64,000 nucleotides of DNA from Mycoplasma yeatsii GM274B. GTDB taxonomy: Bacteria > Bacillota_I > Bacilli_A > Mycoplasmatales > Mycoplasmataceae. Position 1 is the stretch's first letter. Each line of letters opens with the position of its first letter. Below, one piece after another: positions 1 through 10,729 of this stretch. The notes beneath the pieces were generated by a model. The model did not search any database, was not told the DNA's origin, and worked only from the letters and a program-made list of their open reading frames with translations. The stretch is from assembly GCF_000875755.1 (NCBI RefSeq), contig NZ_CP007520.1:620001-684000 (forward strand). Reading direction: 5' to 3'. The position numbers and the translations under genes were made by a program.

Positions 1-596
1 GGTTTAGTGTTTTCAAAACCTTTTTTATAACTAAAAGGTGATGGGTGAGCTGAACTAATAACGTGTTTAGGTTTAATATTTAATGATTCATAAACTTGTT
101 TTGCATAGTTTCCTCATAAACAAAATATAACATCTTGATTATGTAATATAACATTTTCTAAAATGATTTTAGTAATATTTTGTCAACCTAAATTATTATG
201 AGAACCAGGATTATGTGCTTGAACTGTTCAACAAGTATTAATTAGTAATACTCCTTGTTTAACTCATTCTTCTAATGAATTATTAGTAAAATGATCTATA
301 TTTAAATCTGATTTTAATTCTTTAAAGATATTTTTTAAACTTGCAGGAGCTTTAACTTGATTAGTTACACTAAAAGCTATTCCATTAGCTTGATTATAGT
401 TATGATATGGATCTTGACCGATTATAACAACTTTAACATTATTTAAATCACTTAGTTCAAATAGTTTTAAAACATCTTCTTTTTTAGGAAAAATAGTTTC
501 TTTGTCACTATAGATTTGATCAATTAAATTATTAATTTCTTGATTTAAATTTAATTTTTCAAATAGTTCATTTCAACTTTTATTTAAATTATTCAT
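1..596 (-). CDS. ung: Uracil-DNA glycosylase, family 1 (3' end outside window)
   Basis: Base-excision repair enzyme that removes uracil from DNA. Reading from ATG at 596 through two in-frame UGA (Trp) codons, the water-activating motif GQDPYH lies at residues 60-65 and the DNA-minor-groove loop HPSPFS near residue 184. These are the two diagnostic family-1 motifs. About 198 residues are visible against a usual 220 or so, so only the last C-terminal residues are lost at the left edge. The start overlaps the stop of manA by 8 bases, so the two are probably cotranscribed, with manA upstream. Identity is secure. Confidence 0.96.
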
Positions 597-1518
597 TATT
601 CTTAATTCAAGAAATAACTATCTTGATTTGTCCTTCTATTTTTAATGGTTCAATACCATTAATTGTAATAGCTGATTCGCCTTGTTTAAAATCAATGCCA
701 TTAATTTTTCCTTGTCCTTGAATAACTGTTAATTGTAATCAATCACACTTTTCAACTATATTAAATTCTTTTGTTGTTTTACAATCTAAAACATATAATG
801 AAAACACATCAGAACTAAATAATAAACCTTCTTTTTTATTAATAATATCAATTTGAGAATCTGGAATAGTTGTACAATTTAAACAATGTTCTATGTCTAA
901 TCTTCTTAACTTTCCAGTTTTTGGATCAACTCTATTATAATCATAAAACCTATAAGTAATATCACTAGATCTTTGCAATTCAAAAACTGTAACATTACTA
1001 GTTATTGCATGAACTTTACCAGCAGGCACATATAAAAAGTCACCTTTTTTAATATCAACTTTTTTTAAAAATTGATCTCAATTATTGCTATTAATCATTT
1101 CAATTAATTCTTCTTTTGTTTTAGCGTTATGTCCATAAACAAGCTGAGCATCATCATCACAATCTAAAACATATCAACTTTCAGGTTTTCCTAGTTGATT
1201 GTGATGAGTTAAAGCATAATTATCATCTGGATGAACTTGTACTGATAAATTATCATTTGCTGTAATAATTTTTGATAATAAAGGATATTCTCCTTTAAAG
1301 TTATTAAAAAGATGTTTATAATTTTCAAATAATTCTTTTAAACTTAAATTATTATATTCATCATCACTAACAACATAACTTAAACCGTTTTCATGAGCTG
1401 AAATTACTCAAGCTTCACCTATTTTTTTATTTTCATCAATATCGAATCCGAATTTTTTTAAATTTTGTCCACCTCATAATCTTTCAGAAAAATGAGGTTT
1501 TAATTTTAATATTTTCAT
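589..1518 (-). CDS. manA: Mannose-6-phosphate isomerase, class I
   Basis: Interconverts mannose-6-phosphate and fructose-6-phosphate with a bound metal in a cupin fold, feeding mannose into glycolysis. The 309-residue protein starts MKILKLKPHFSERLWGG and contains the metal-site signatures VQVHPDD and YVPAGKVHA. Several Trp positions (for example in ESWYVLD and the NNWDQF segment) are UGA. The length matches the short bacterial class I enzymes. It sits between trmFO (end at 1522, 3-base gap) and ung (8-base overlap), in an apparent operon. The family is clear; exact substrate preference is inferred. Confidence 0.93.
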
Positions 1519-1521
1519 AAT

Positions 1522-2838
1522 TTATCTTATGTTCACTTTCATAATTTCTTTTAATTGAGCTATATATTGAGCTAATTCTTTAGATGAATTATTGTAAGAA
1601 TAAAATTGTTCTTGAGAGTTTTTATTATCTTGATCTAAAATCCCTAAATTACACTTCATTGGTTTTAAACTAGATATTTTTTCATTTGTTATATAGTTTG
1701 TTAGTGCTCCTAGAACAGTTTTGTTTGATAATGGTTTTAGTTTTTTATTATTTATAAAAGCTAAGATATTAATTGCTACTCAAATACCTGAACTAGCTGA
1801 TTCAATATAACCTTCAACTCCAGTAATTTGTCCTGCAAAAAAGACATTTCTTTTTCTTTTAGTTTGTAGTTTAAAATTTAAAATCTTAGGAGAATTAATA
1901 TAATAGTTTTTATGCATTACTCCATATCTAACAATTTTTAAATTTTCTAATCCTGGAATTAAGCTAAACACTCTTTTTTGTTCAGGTCATTTTAAATTAG
2001 TTTGAAATCCAACTATATTATATAAACTATCTTTAGCGTCATCTTGACGAAGTTGAACAACAGCATAAGGTTGATTGTTATTCTCATCTAATAAATTATT
2101 AGGTGACATAGGTCCTTTTAAAAGTAATTTTTTACTTGTTTTAGCAAGTTGTTCAATTGGTTGACAACCTTTAAAAAAGATAGATTTTTCAAAATCTTTT
2201 AATTGAACTTGTTCTGCATTAACTAATTCATCAACAAAATTATTAAACTCTTGTTCAGTAAAAGGACAACAAATATATTTACCTTTATTATGTCTTCCAG
2301 CATAATAAACCTTATTAAAATCTATTGAATCTTTTTTAACAATTGGAGCTGATGCATCCATAAAAAATAGTTTTTGTTTTCCTATTAATCTTTGTATATC
2401 TTGTTTTAATTCGTCAGTAGTTAAAGGTCCAGTAGCAATTAAAGTAATATCATTTTCATCATCAATACTATCTACATTTTTAGAAATTAATGTTATGTTA
2501 GGATGATTTTTAATAGCTTGAGTTACTTTTTGAGAAAATTCTACTCTATCAACAGCTAAAGCATCATCACCTTGAATTTTACATTCATCAGCTATTTTTA
2601 AAACTAATGAACCTAACATTCTCATTTCACTTTTTAATATTCCAGCAGCATTTAATAAAGATTGGCTTCTAAAAGTATTAGAACAAACTAATTCACACAA
2701 ATCATCAGTTTTTTGAACTTCATTATGTTTAATAGTTTTTGCTTCATATAATTCAACTTGAATATTGTTATTAGCTAAAAATCAAGCAGCTTCACAACCA
2801 GCTAATCCAGCTCCAATTATTTTTACTTTTTTTATCAT
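1522..2838 (-). CDS. trmFO: Folate-dependent tRNA (uracil-54-C5) methyltransferase TrmFO
   Basis: Flavoprotein that methylates U54 in the T-loop of tRNA using methylene-tetrahydrofolate. The N-terminus [19 protein letters not shown] is the FAD-binding Rossmann motif (GAGLAG), followed by the family's [10 protein letters not shown] segment with its conserved cysteine. The C-terminal half has [19 protein letters not shown], typical of TrmFO and GidA relatives. At 438 residues it has the size of TrmFO, not the much longer MnmG/GidA, which decides between them. It starts 3 bases after cutC ends (2841), within a minus-strand operon. Confidence 0.94.
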
Positions 2839-2840
2839 TT

Positions 2841-3500
2841 TTATTTTTCCTTAAATGCGTTAATATTTTCAATTGAAATTTCAGAATTTAAATTTTGATC
2901 CACTCTAGCAGAAGTTGAAATATGAACATAATCTCTAGCTTTAATATATTGTTTAATATTTTGATTAGTTTCTAAATTAATTACAAATTTAATTTTAGGA
3001 TAAGCGTTTTTTAATTCTTTAATATCTTTTAATGATTTTTCTAAATCTTCACTAACACTTATTAATACACTATCTATATTATGTTTTTCTAAAATATTTA
3101 ATGCTTGTTTGAAATCTCTAACTTGATCAAAAGCTTGATGAAAAGTTAATTTTAAATTTGCTCTAACTTTATTTACTTGTTCTAAAAATGTTTCATTAAT
3201 AGCTGATTCATTGTTTAATGCTCCAATTACAACACCATTAATATTAGATAGTTTTGAAATCATTGAAATCATTTGAATTTGTTTTCTTAATTCATATTCA
3301 GTGAAAATAAAATTATCATCTGAAGTTCTTATCATAATATCAATTGGTTTTAAAGCTATTTGATCAGCTACTAAAATATCATCAATGTTTGGAGTCAGTC
3401 CATTTACATCTAAATTCTTACAAAATTGTATTTTATCTGCTTTTGAGTTATTAATTTTTCTAATATCAGCAAGACTTGTTGCTACTACTTCTAAAAACAT
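2841..3500 (-). CDS. cutC: CutC family protein
   Basis: TIM-barrel protein of the CutC family. The family was named for copper homeostasis, but its biochemical role is not settled. The 219-residue ORF keeps the family landmarks: an N-terminal EVVATSLADI, a central GVVIGAL strand, TFHQAFD, and a C-terminal VHISTSARV where the family usually has a Ser-Gly-Arg signature. The start overlaps the metK stop as TAATG, so translation is probably coupled and the gene should share metK's riboswitch control. No UGA codons. Family assignment good, function open. Confidence 0.85.
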   Translation of the reverse strand: MFLEVVATSLADIRKINNSKADKIQFCKNLDVNGLTPNIDDILVADQIALKPIDIMIRTSDDNFIFTEYELRKQIQMISMISKLSNINGVVIGALNNESAINETFLEQVNKVRANLKLTFHQAFDQVRDFKQALNILEKHNIDSVLISVSEDLEKSLKDIKELKNAYPKIKFVINLETNQNIKQYIKARDYVHISTSARVDQNLNSEISIENINAFKEK

Positions 3501-4639
3501 TATTTATACTCCTTTAGAATATCAGCTTTATCAGTTTGTTCTCAACTAAAATCAGCTTTACCAAAATGACCGTATTTTGATGTTTTGAAAAATACCGGTT
3601 CACGTAATTTTAATGTTTTAATCATTCCAGATACTGAAAAGTCGAAGTTTTCTTCTACTGCTTGATATATTTTATCTAATGAAACTTTTTCAGTGTTAAA
3701 AGTTTCAATAAAAATAGATATAGGTCTAGGTAATCCAATCGCATAACTTACTTGAATTTCAACTTTATCAGCTAATCCTGCTGCTACTATATTTTTAGCA
3801 ACATATCTACACATGTATGCTGCTGATCTATCTACTTTAGTTGAATCTTTTCCAGAAAATGCACCACCACCATGACGTGCATAGCCTCCATATGTATCAA
3901 CAATAATTTTTCTTCCAGTTAATCCAGTGTCTCCTTGAGGTCCACCTATTACAAACCTACCTGTTGGATTAATTAAAACTTTATAATCTTTATTCATGTT
4001 AAATTCATCAGCAACTAAATCCATAATGTTTTCTTTTATGTATTTTTTAAATTCAGCTTCATTATAGTCTGGATCGTGTTGAATTGACATTAAGATAGTA
4101 TCAATTTTAGGATTATTTATATCAGTATAATCAATAGTTACTTGAGATTTCATATCAGGTCTAGCTCATTTAAATAAACCTTGTTTTCTTTGTTTTGTTG
4201 CATTAAAAACTAATTCGTGAGCCATTGTGATTGCTAAAGGTAGATAAGTTTGAGATTCATTAGTAGCATAACCAAACATAATACCTTGATCTCCACCACC
4301 AATTTCATCATTTTCTAAATCAACACCCATTGCAATATCTGGAGATTGACCTTCAACTCTAATATCAATCTGACAAGTATCAGCATTAATACCATAATCA
4401 TCATTAGTATAACCAATATTTCTTAAAACATCTCTAGCTACTTTTTCATAATCAACAACAGCTGTTGTTGTGATTTGACCTGCTATTAATAAATAATTTG
4501 TTGTAGCAAATACTTCACATGCTACTTTTGAGTTTTTATCTTGACTTAAACAAGCATCTAAAATAGCATCAGATATTTGATCGCAAATCTTATCTGGATG
4601 CCCTTCGCTAACACTTTCACTTGTAAATAATCTTTTCAT
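3500..4639 (-). CDS. metK: S-adenosylmethionine synthetase
   Basis: Makes S-adenosylmethionine from methionine and ATP; SAM then feeds tRNA, rRNA and DNA methylation. The 379-residue protein opens [20 protein letters not shown], has the Gly-rich ATP-site segment [12 protein letters not shown] near residue 115, and the late [13 protein letters not shown] and GGGAFSGKD signatures. Trp codons in LFKWARPDM and DFSWEQT are UGA. A strong ribosome site (AAGGAGG) precedes the ATG. A SAM-I type riboswitch and terminator lie 41-173 bases upstream, so expression should fall when SAM is plentiful. Stop overlaps the cutC start. Confidence 0.98.
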
Positions 4640-4679
4640 TTTTTCCTCCTTGTTCTTAATACAATTCTTACACTTTTAT

Positions 4680-4709
4680 AAAAAAACACGACATAAAATT
4701 GTCGTGTTT
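4680..4709 (-). terminator. Riboswitch-controlled intrinsic terminator before metK
   Basis: A perfect 10-base-pair stem, AAACACGACA paired with TGTCGTGTTT around a 6-base loop, is followed by a T-run reading towards metK. A terminator inside a leader only makes sense if conditional. The RNA just upstream (AATAAGATTGTC, from the 3' side of riboswitch helix P1) can pair with the terminator's GACAATTTTAT segment (loop plus 3' arm start) using one G-U pair. That forms an antiterminator that excludes the stem. Confidence 0.88.
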
Positions 4710-4718
4710 AATAGACAA

Positions 4719-4812
4719 TCTTATTGTTACCATATGGCCTTTATTTGAGCACCTAATCTAATAGGTTGCCATCACTTCATCAAGTTTTATCTCTCTGTGA
4801 TTCTTAATAAGA
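4719..4812 (-). promoter_or_regulatory. SAM-I (S-box) type riboswitch, variant, upstream of metK
   Basis: Read on the minus strand, the segment shows the S-box order of elements. P1 is TCTTATT closing with AATAAGA. It is followed by AAGA, a P2 stem TCAC/GTGA interrupted by the kink-turn pair AGA/GATGAA, then GGCAACC. P3 is CCTA/TAGG, then GGTGCTCAA in the J3/4 position and a short P4. These conserved strings fit the SAM-I core. The usual AGGGACTGGCCC P2b hairpin is replaced by a shorter AT-rich loop, so the pseudoknot cannot be confirmed by eye. Placement before metK and the downstream terminator/antiterminator strongly support SAM sensing. Confidence 0.85.
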
Positions 4813-4882
4813 ATTTAATATTAAGTTTATTACATTTTTTATTCTATCATGAATTAACATATAAGTTTATAATCTTATGTTA

Positions 4883-5656
4883 TTAATGTTTAATTGATAG
4901 TCTTTTTATATCTATTGCTTTATTTGTTTTATCATCAATTTCAATAACAACAGCGTTTAATACACTTCTACCGCTTGCAGGTCTAAACTTAACAGGTAGT
5001 CCTGTTTTTTGTTTAAATATAACATCATCAGGTTCAACTCCAATAACTGAATCAATAGCTCCAGTCATACCAAGATCAGTTATAAATGCAGTTGATTTAG
5101 GTAATATTCTTTCATCAGCAGTTTGCACATGAGTGTGAGTTCCTACAAATGCTGTAATAATTCCATCATAATTTCAAGCAAATGCTATTTTTTCAGCAGT
5201 TGTTTCTGCATGAAAATCAACTAATAAAATATCGTATTGGTATTTTTTAGATAAAAATTCATCCATAACTTTATAAGGATTATCACACTGATCCATAAAG
5301 CTTTGTCCCATTAAATTTACAACAGCAATTTTTTTATTATTTTTATGTACTATTACATAACCTTTACCCGGAGTATGATCACTCATATTCATTGGCTTTA
5401 ATAAATCAGAAGTTGAATTTATATATTCTAAAACTTCTTTGTTTTTAAAAATGTGATTTCCACTAGTTATAACATCAATATTTAATTGTTTATAAAAATC
5501 ATAATGTTTTTTTGAAAGTGATTTTCCATGAGTTGTGTTTTCACCATTTACAACAACAAAATCAATATTATGTTCTTTAACTATTTTAGGTAAATGTTCA
5601 GCTAAGATATTTCTACCACAACTTGCATAAACATCACCTATCATTAATATTTTCAT
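4883..5656 (-). CDS. ymdB: YmdB-family metallophosphoesterase
   Basis: Calcineurin-like binuclear metal phosphodiesterase of the TIGR00282/YmdB family; the Bacillus relative hydrolyses 2',3'-cyclic nucleotides and influences RNase activity. The 257-residue protein has the metal motifs in order: GDVYASCGR at the N-terminus, VVNGENTTHGKS, TSGNHIF, VDFHAE and VGTHTHVQTADE. The Trp in FAWNYDG is UGA. The start overlaps the ylxM stop as TAATG, indicating coupling to the ylxM-ftsY operon. Enzyme family is clear; cellular substrate here is inferred. Confidence 0.9.
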
Positions 5657-5979
5657 TAAATCACCTCTTTTATTATTTTTATAATTTCAGAATTATTAAT
5701 GTTATTATTTTCTAATTTTTCTACTAAAGAAATAAGTTTATCTTGTTTTTCTTTTAAATTAAGTTTTTCTTCTCATTGATTTAATAATTTAATAGTTTTA
5801 GTAATTGAATCATGAACTGCAGTTTTTGATATTTCAAATTCTTCAGCTATTTCATTTAAAGATAGATCTTCATTAATATATAGTGTGAAATACTCTTGTT
5901 GTTTATCAGTTAATAAGTGTTTATATATTTCAAATAAGTTAGATAAATTAACTGTTTTATCAATAATATTATTTTTCAT
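5656..5979 (-). CDS. ylxM: YlxM family SRP-associated helix-turn-helix protein
   Basis: Small (107-residue) sigma-factor-like helix-turn-helix protein of the UPF0122/YlxM family, encoded beside SRP-pathway genes in Firmicutes and reported to stimulate SRP GTPases. The HTH is visible in YINEDLSLNEIAEEFEISKT followed by AVHDSITKTIKLL. I chose the ATG at 5979 (MKNNIID). A further upstream ATG would lie entirely inside ftsY, while this one follows ATGGAAA as ribosome site and overlaps the ftsY end by only 11 bases. It lies between ftsY and ymdB. Confidence 0.88.
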
Positions 5980-7024
5980 TTTCCATAAACCCACTAGATA
6001 AATTAACTATATATTGATCTATATCAAATAAACTAATATCTTCAACTTGTTCACCAATTCCAATCATTTTAATAGGAATATTTAATTGATCTTTAATAGC
6101 TAGTCCAATCCCACCCTTACTCGTTCCATCCATTTTAGTAAGAATAATTCCACTAACTTTAGCAACTTTACTAAACTCTTCAGCTTGAATAACTCCATTT
6201 TGTCCTGTTGTTGCATCAATTACTAATAAAATTTCATGAGGAGCATCTTTTTGTGTGTTTTGAATAATTTTGTTCATCTTTTCAAGTTCAGCCATTAAAT
6301 TAACTTTATTTTGTAATCTACCTGCTGTATCAATTAATAAAAGATCATAATTTTCTTCTTTGGCTTTTTTAACTGCATCAAATACAACACTAACAGGATC
6401 AGCGTTAGGTTTATTTGCTTGAATTAAATCGACTTTATTGTTTAATCGATGAATAATTCATTCTTCTAATTGTTTAGCGGCTCCAGCTCTAAAAGTATCA
6501 GCAGCTGCTATTAAAACTTTATAATTTTGTTCTGCATAATAATTAGCAACTTTAGCTAAAGAAGTAGTTTTACCTGTTCCATTAACACCAACCATCATAA
6601 AAATATTTAATCTTTTATCATTGAAATTAATCTTATATTTACTTTTAGTTCAATCATTATCAGTATAAGCATCGTGTAGTGATTCAACTAACATTTCTTT
6701 AATATCTTCAAAACTAGAATTTGATTTAACTTTTTTTTGAACAGAATTTGAAACTTTTAAAACCATTTTCATACCCATATCAGTTTTAATTAATATTTCT
6801 TCTAATTCTTCAAAAAAGTCATCATCAGCTTGTTTATATTTTTTAGATAATTTTTTAATATCATTTGAAAAATCTAAAGCAGATTTAGCCATTACTCTTT
6901 CTGCTTTTTTTTCTTTTTCTTTTTGTTTCTGTTTCTTTTTAAGTTCTTTTTCGGTTTGTTTTTCTGTTTTAGTTTCAGATGAAGTTGATGTTATTTTTTC
7001 TTTTAATTTAGATCAAAATCCCAT
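5969..7024 (-). CDS. ftsY: Signal recognition particle receptor FtsY
   Basis: GTPase receptor that docks the SRP-ribosome complex at the membrane for cotranslational insertion. The 351-residue protein has a short charged Lys/Glu-rich N-terminal region (about residues 8-42), the N domain, then the G domain. The P-loop is GVNGTGKTTSLAK, followed by DTAGRLQNK and TKMDGTSKGG near the C-terminus. The start MGFWSKLKEK follows AGGAG. Two or more Trp are UGA. It is first in the ftsY-ylxM-ymdB unit. Confidence 0.97.
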
Positions 7025-7127
7025 AAAAATTCTCCTTTTGTCTATAACAATTTTAACAAATATAAAAAGTTAAATAAAATAAATTTTCATCACTATAAAA
7101 TAAAAAATCCTAACTAGGATTTATATT

Positions 7128-7793
7128 TTATTTATATTCTTTTAATTCAATAAATTTACCTGTATTTATAAATGTAACTATTTCTTGAACGTTGATTAAA
7201 TGATCTCCTGCACGTTCTAAATTAATTAATTGTTTTAATAATGCAGCTACTTCTTTTGCTTGTTCTGATGTTTTTGCTTTTTGAATATGCTCAATTAAAA
7301 TAGAGTAAAATTCTTTAAATTTAGCATCTGTTTTAATTTCTAATTCTGTAATTTTTTTAGCTGTATCAACATTTTGATTATTATGGAAAAGATGAGAAAA
7401 AGTATCAAGCATATCAACTACTAATTGAAATAATTCAACAATCATTTGTTCATGATCTTGGCTTGGTTTAAATTTTGTAAAGAATTTTGAAATAGATTTT
7501 GAATAATCAGCAATTCTTTCAATCTCACGAGTAATTAAAATTCCACCAATTGCTAATCTTAAATCTTTTGCAATTAATTTTTGCTTTGCAATTTTTCAAA
7601 GTGCAACTGAAGTAAATTGATTTTGCATATCGTTAATGATCTTGTCATGTTCAATAACCATTTCAAGTTCAACTTCTTTATTATCTCTAATGATTGCAAA
7701 ACTTTCTGCATATTGAATTTTAGTTTCTTCGATCATTTCTTCGATCATATTACGTAATTGTTCTACATCTTTATCTAAAATTTTATTTATCAT
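7128..7793 (-). CDS. phoU: Phosphate transport system regulator PhoU
   Basis: All-helical PhoU-family protein (221 residues) that links the Pst transporter to phosphate sensing in other bacteria. Two PhoU repeats are recognisable by the LAIGGILITREIERIADYS and LINLERAGDHLINVQEIV stretches, each with the E-R-x-x-D type metal-binding pattern. One UGA Trp occurs after SVAL. The start lies 9 bases downstream of the pstB stop, so it is last in the pstS-pstCA-pstB-phoU operon. No PhoR/PhoB genes are visible, so it may act directly on transport. Confidence 0.93.
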
Positions 7794-7802
7794 AACTTAC
7801 AC

Positions 7803-8609
7803 CTACTCATATCTACCTGAAATGTAATCTTCTGTTCTTGAATCTTTAGGGTTAGTAAAGATCTTTTTAGTTTTATTATATTCAACTAATTCACCTTTTA
7901 AAAAGAATCCAGTGTAATCACTAATTCTTGTTGCTTGTTGCATTGAATGAGTAACCATTACAATTGTATATTCTTTTTTAAGATCTAAAACTAATTCTTC
8001 AACTTTTAAAGTAGCAATTGGATCTAAAGCAGAAGTTGGTTCGTCCATTAAAAGGATTTTAGGTTTCATAGCTATTGCTCTTGCTATACATAATCTTTGT
8101 TGTTGACCACCACTTAATCCTAATGCTGGAGTGTGCAATATATCTTTAACTTCATCTCATAAAGCTGCTTTTTCTAATGATTCTTGACATATTTGATGTA
8201 AAACATCTTTATCTTTAATTCCTTGAGATTTAGGACCATATATTACATTTTCATATATTGACATAGGAAATGGATTAGGTTTTTGAAATACCATACCAAC
8301 TTCAGTTCTTAATTTAGTAATATCAGAATTATCTCCATAAATATCTTCACCAAAAATTAGAATATCACCAGTAACTCTTGTACCATCAACTAAATCATTC
8401 ATTCGATTTAATGATTTTAATAAAGTAGTTTTACCACAACCACTAGGTCCAATAAATGTAGTAATAGTACGTTCTTTAATATCCATATTAATATCAAATA
8501 AAGAGTGTTTTTTACCGTTATTGTAATAGAAATTAAAGTTTTTAATTTCTATTACAGTTGGTCTTTCTTTTTTTTGATAAGTTGAATTTTTATTAATAGT
8601 TGCGTTCAT
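7803..8609 (-). CDS. pstB: Phosphate ABC transporter ATP-binding protein PstB
   Basis: ATPase subunit of the high-affinity phosphate importer, 268 residues. Walker A is [12 protein letters not shown], followed by the Q-loop VFQKPNPFP typical of PstB, signature [14 protein letters not shown] and Walker [14 protein letters not shown]. The switch histidine is in MVTHSMQQA. An N-terminal extension of about 18 polar residues precedes the core. The ATG overlaps the permease stop as TAATG; phoU follows. Confidence 0.97.
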
Positions 8610-10714
8610 TATTTTTTACCTCTTTTTTTGGTTTTTTGATATTCTTTTCTTTTTTCTATAGTTTGATTGATATTTTTAATAAATAATTTAATGTTAAATA
8701 ATTTAATAATTGATTTAAATATTTTTTTAAATGATAAATTAATTTTTAAAATTATAGATTTAAATGAATTTGTATAAGTTTGACGTTTAGTTAGATTAAT
8801 AAATAATGTCTTAATTTTATGTTCTGATTTATGTTTAGCTCCAACTAAAGCTGATGATATTCTACCACTTGTAAAGTTTAATGTTAAAACAAATACAATA
8901 GCTGTAAATGACATTAATCAAGCAATTTGTTCACCTTGTCCAGGTCCTGCTTCACTAGCTAACATATATATACCAGTTGTTAGTGTAGCTCCTGATGACA
9001 TAAATCCTTCGCTTGGCATTCTTATTGCTGTTCCAAGTGTTAGATAAATTGGAGCTGATTCACCTATAATTCTAGCCATAGCTAGAATGATTCCAGTAAT
9101 AATAGCTTCCATAGCATTAGGAATAACTATTTTAAATAGAATTGCAACTTTACTTAATCCAAGTGCTGAAGCAGCTTCACGATACGCTTTAGGTACACCA
9201 GTAATTGCATCTTCAAAGTTTTTTATTAACATCGGCAGAACAACTATAGTCATTGTAAGAGCAGCTGATAAAATACTAAACGGTAATTTTAATACTTGAA
9301 TAAATACCGATAATCCAAATATCCCAAAAATAATTGAAGGAGTTGAAGCTGTAATATTTAATAAGAATCTAAAGAATCTAGCAAATAATGATCTAGGTTT
9401 TGCAAATTCAGCTAAATATATAGCAGCTCCTAAAGCAAAAGGAATTGAAACTAATAAAGTACATACAATTAATAATAATGTAGTAAGCATTGCTGCTAAT
9501 ATTCCTGATTGACCTTCAATTTCAACAAATGCATGAGAATATTTAGTTAAAGCTGATAACCCGTGAACCGTTGTTGTTCCTATAATTCAGAATGTAAATG
9601 CAATTACAAATGCAGTTGATAATCACATTAAAGTTAACATAATAGAAGAATACATCTTTTTAAATAATTGATTTTGACTTCTATTTTTTATCATTAAATT
9701 TAATGATTCAGCATCATATATTTTTAAATATTCAACTTTTTTATTTTTTGAGATTTTAGAATGCAACATTAATCTTATTTTTGCTGAGATTTTATCTTTA
9801 TTTGAAACCATTAATATTGAAATATTAATTATAAAAACTAATAAGAATAAGAATAATCCAATTGCATATAATCCAGATTCATGAACAACTCCACTATTTT
9901 CTAAAATTTCTAATCCTATAGTTGAAGATAATGTTCTAACTGAAGAGAATAAAAATCCAGATACACCATCATTTGTATTAAATCATCCAGTAGCATTACC
10001 AGCAATCATCATAATAGCCATAGTTTCACCTATAACTCTAGCCATTCCTAAAATAACTGCAGAAATAATTTTTGGAGTTGCTGATTTTCTTACAATTGAA
10101 AATGTTGTTTTTTCTTTTGATATTCCTAAAGCTAATGATGAATCTCTATAACCTGCAGGAACTTGTTGAATAGCATCATAACTTAAACTAACCATAATAG
10201 GAATAGCCATAAATGCCATTGTAAGAGAAGCTACCATTAAGTTATCATTTGTTTTTGCTCCCATAGCTTTAAATAAAATACCAATTTGTTCTCTTGCAAA
10301 TAATCCAAAAACAACACTAGGAATACCAGCTAATAACTTAATAATAGTCATTGTTATTTTTTGAGATTTTTTAGATAAGTATTCAGAAATAAATAATGTA
10401 GTAAATAAAGTTAACGGCACAGCAAATAACATTGATATACTCATTAAAATTATTGTCATTAATGTAATTATTCCAATACCAAATTCATTAGCTTCTGGAT
10501 TTCAATTCTTACCAAAAACAAATTTTCAAAATGATTCAAAACTAAAAATATCTTTTGTTTTAAAACCAACAAAAACCACTAATAGGATCAATGTTAAAAT
10601 CCCTGATAGTGTTAAAGCTCAAATCCCTGTTTTTAATGAACTTAAAGCTAGTCCATTACGTTGTTTAGGAATCTTAAAATCAATATCATTTTTTATTTCT
10701 TTTTTAAATAACAT
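8609..10714 (-). CDS. pstA: Fused phosphate ABC transporter permease (PstC-PstA)
   Basis: A single 701-residue ORF contains two complete permease halves of the phosphate importer, which most bacteria make as separate PstC and PstA. Both halves carry an EAA-loop region: one has [15 protein letters not shown] followed by [10 protein letters not shown], the other [15 protein letters not shown] followed by [10 protein letters not shown]. Frame is continuous across UGA codons at 8915, 9491, 9620 and 9980, with no stop between halves. A soluble linker of about 60 residues (near 275-340) joins them. The C-terminal 80 residues are a very Lys-rich tail. Operon neighbours are pstS (upstream) and pstB (TAATG overlap). 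Confidence 0.93.
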
Positions 10715-10729
10715 GTCTTCCCCTCAGTG

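Noticed and set aside
8609..10714. Many short same-frame ORFs in a row, as if genes were broken by stops
   Set aside because: Every interruption is UGA at a plausible Trp site with conserved sequence continuing in frame; the genetic code here uses UGA as Trp, so these are intact genes.
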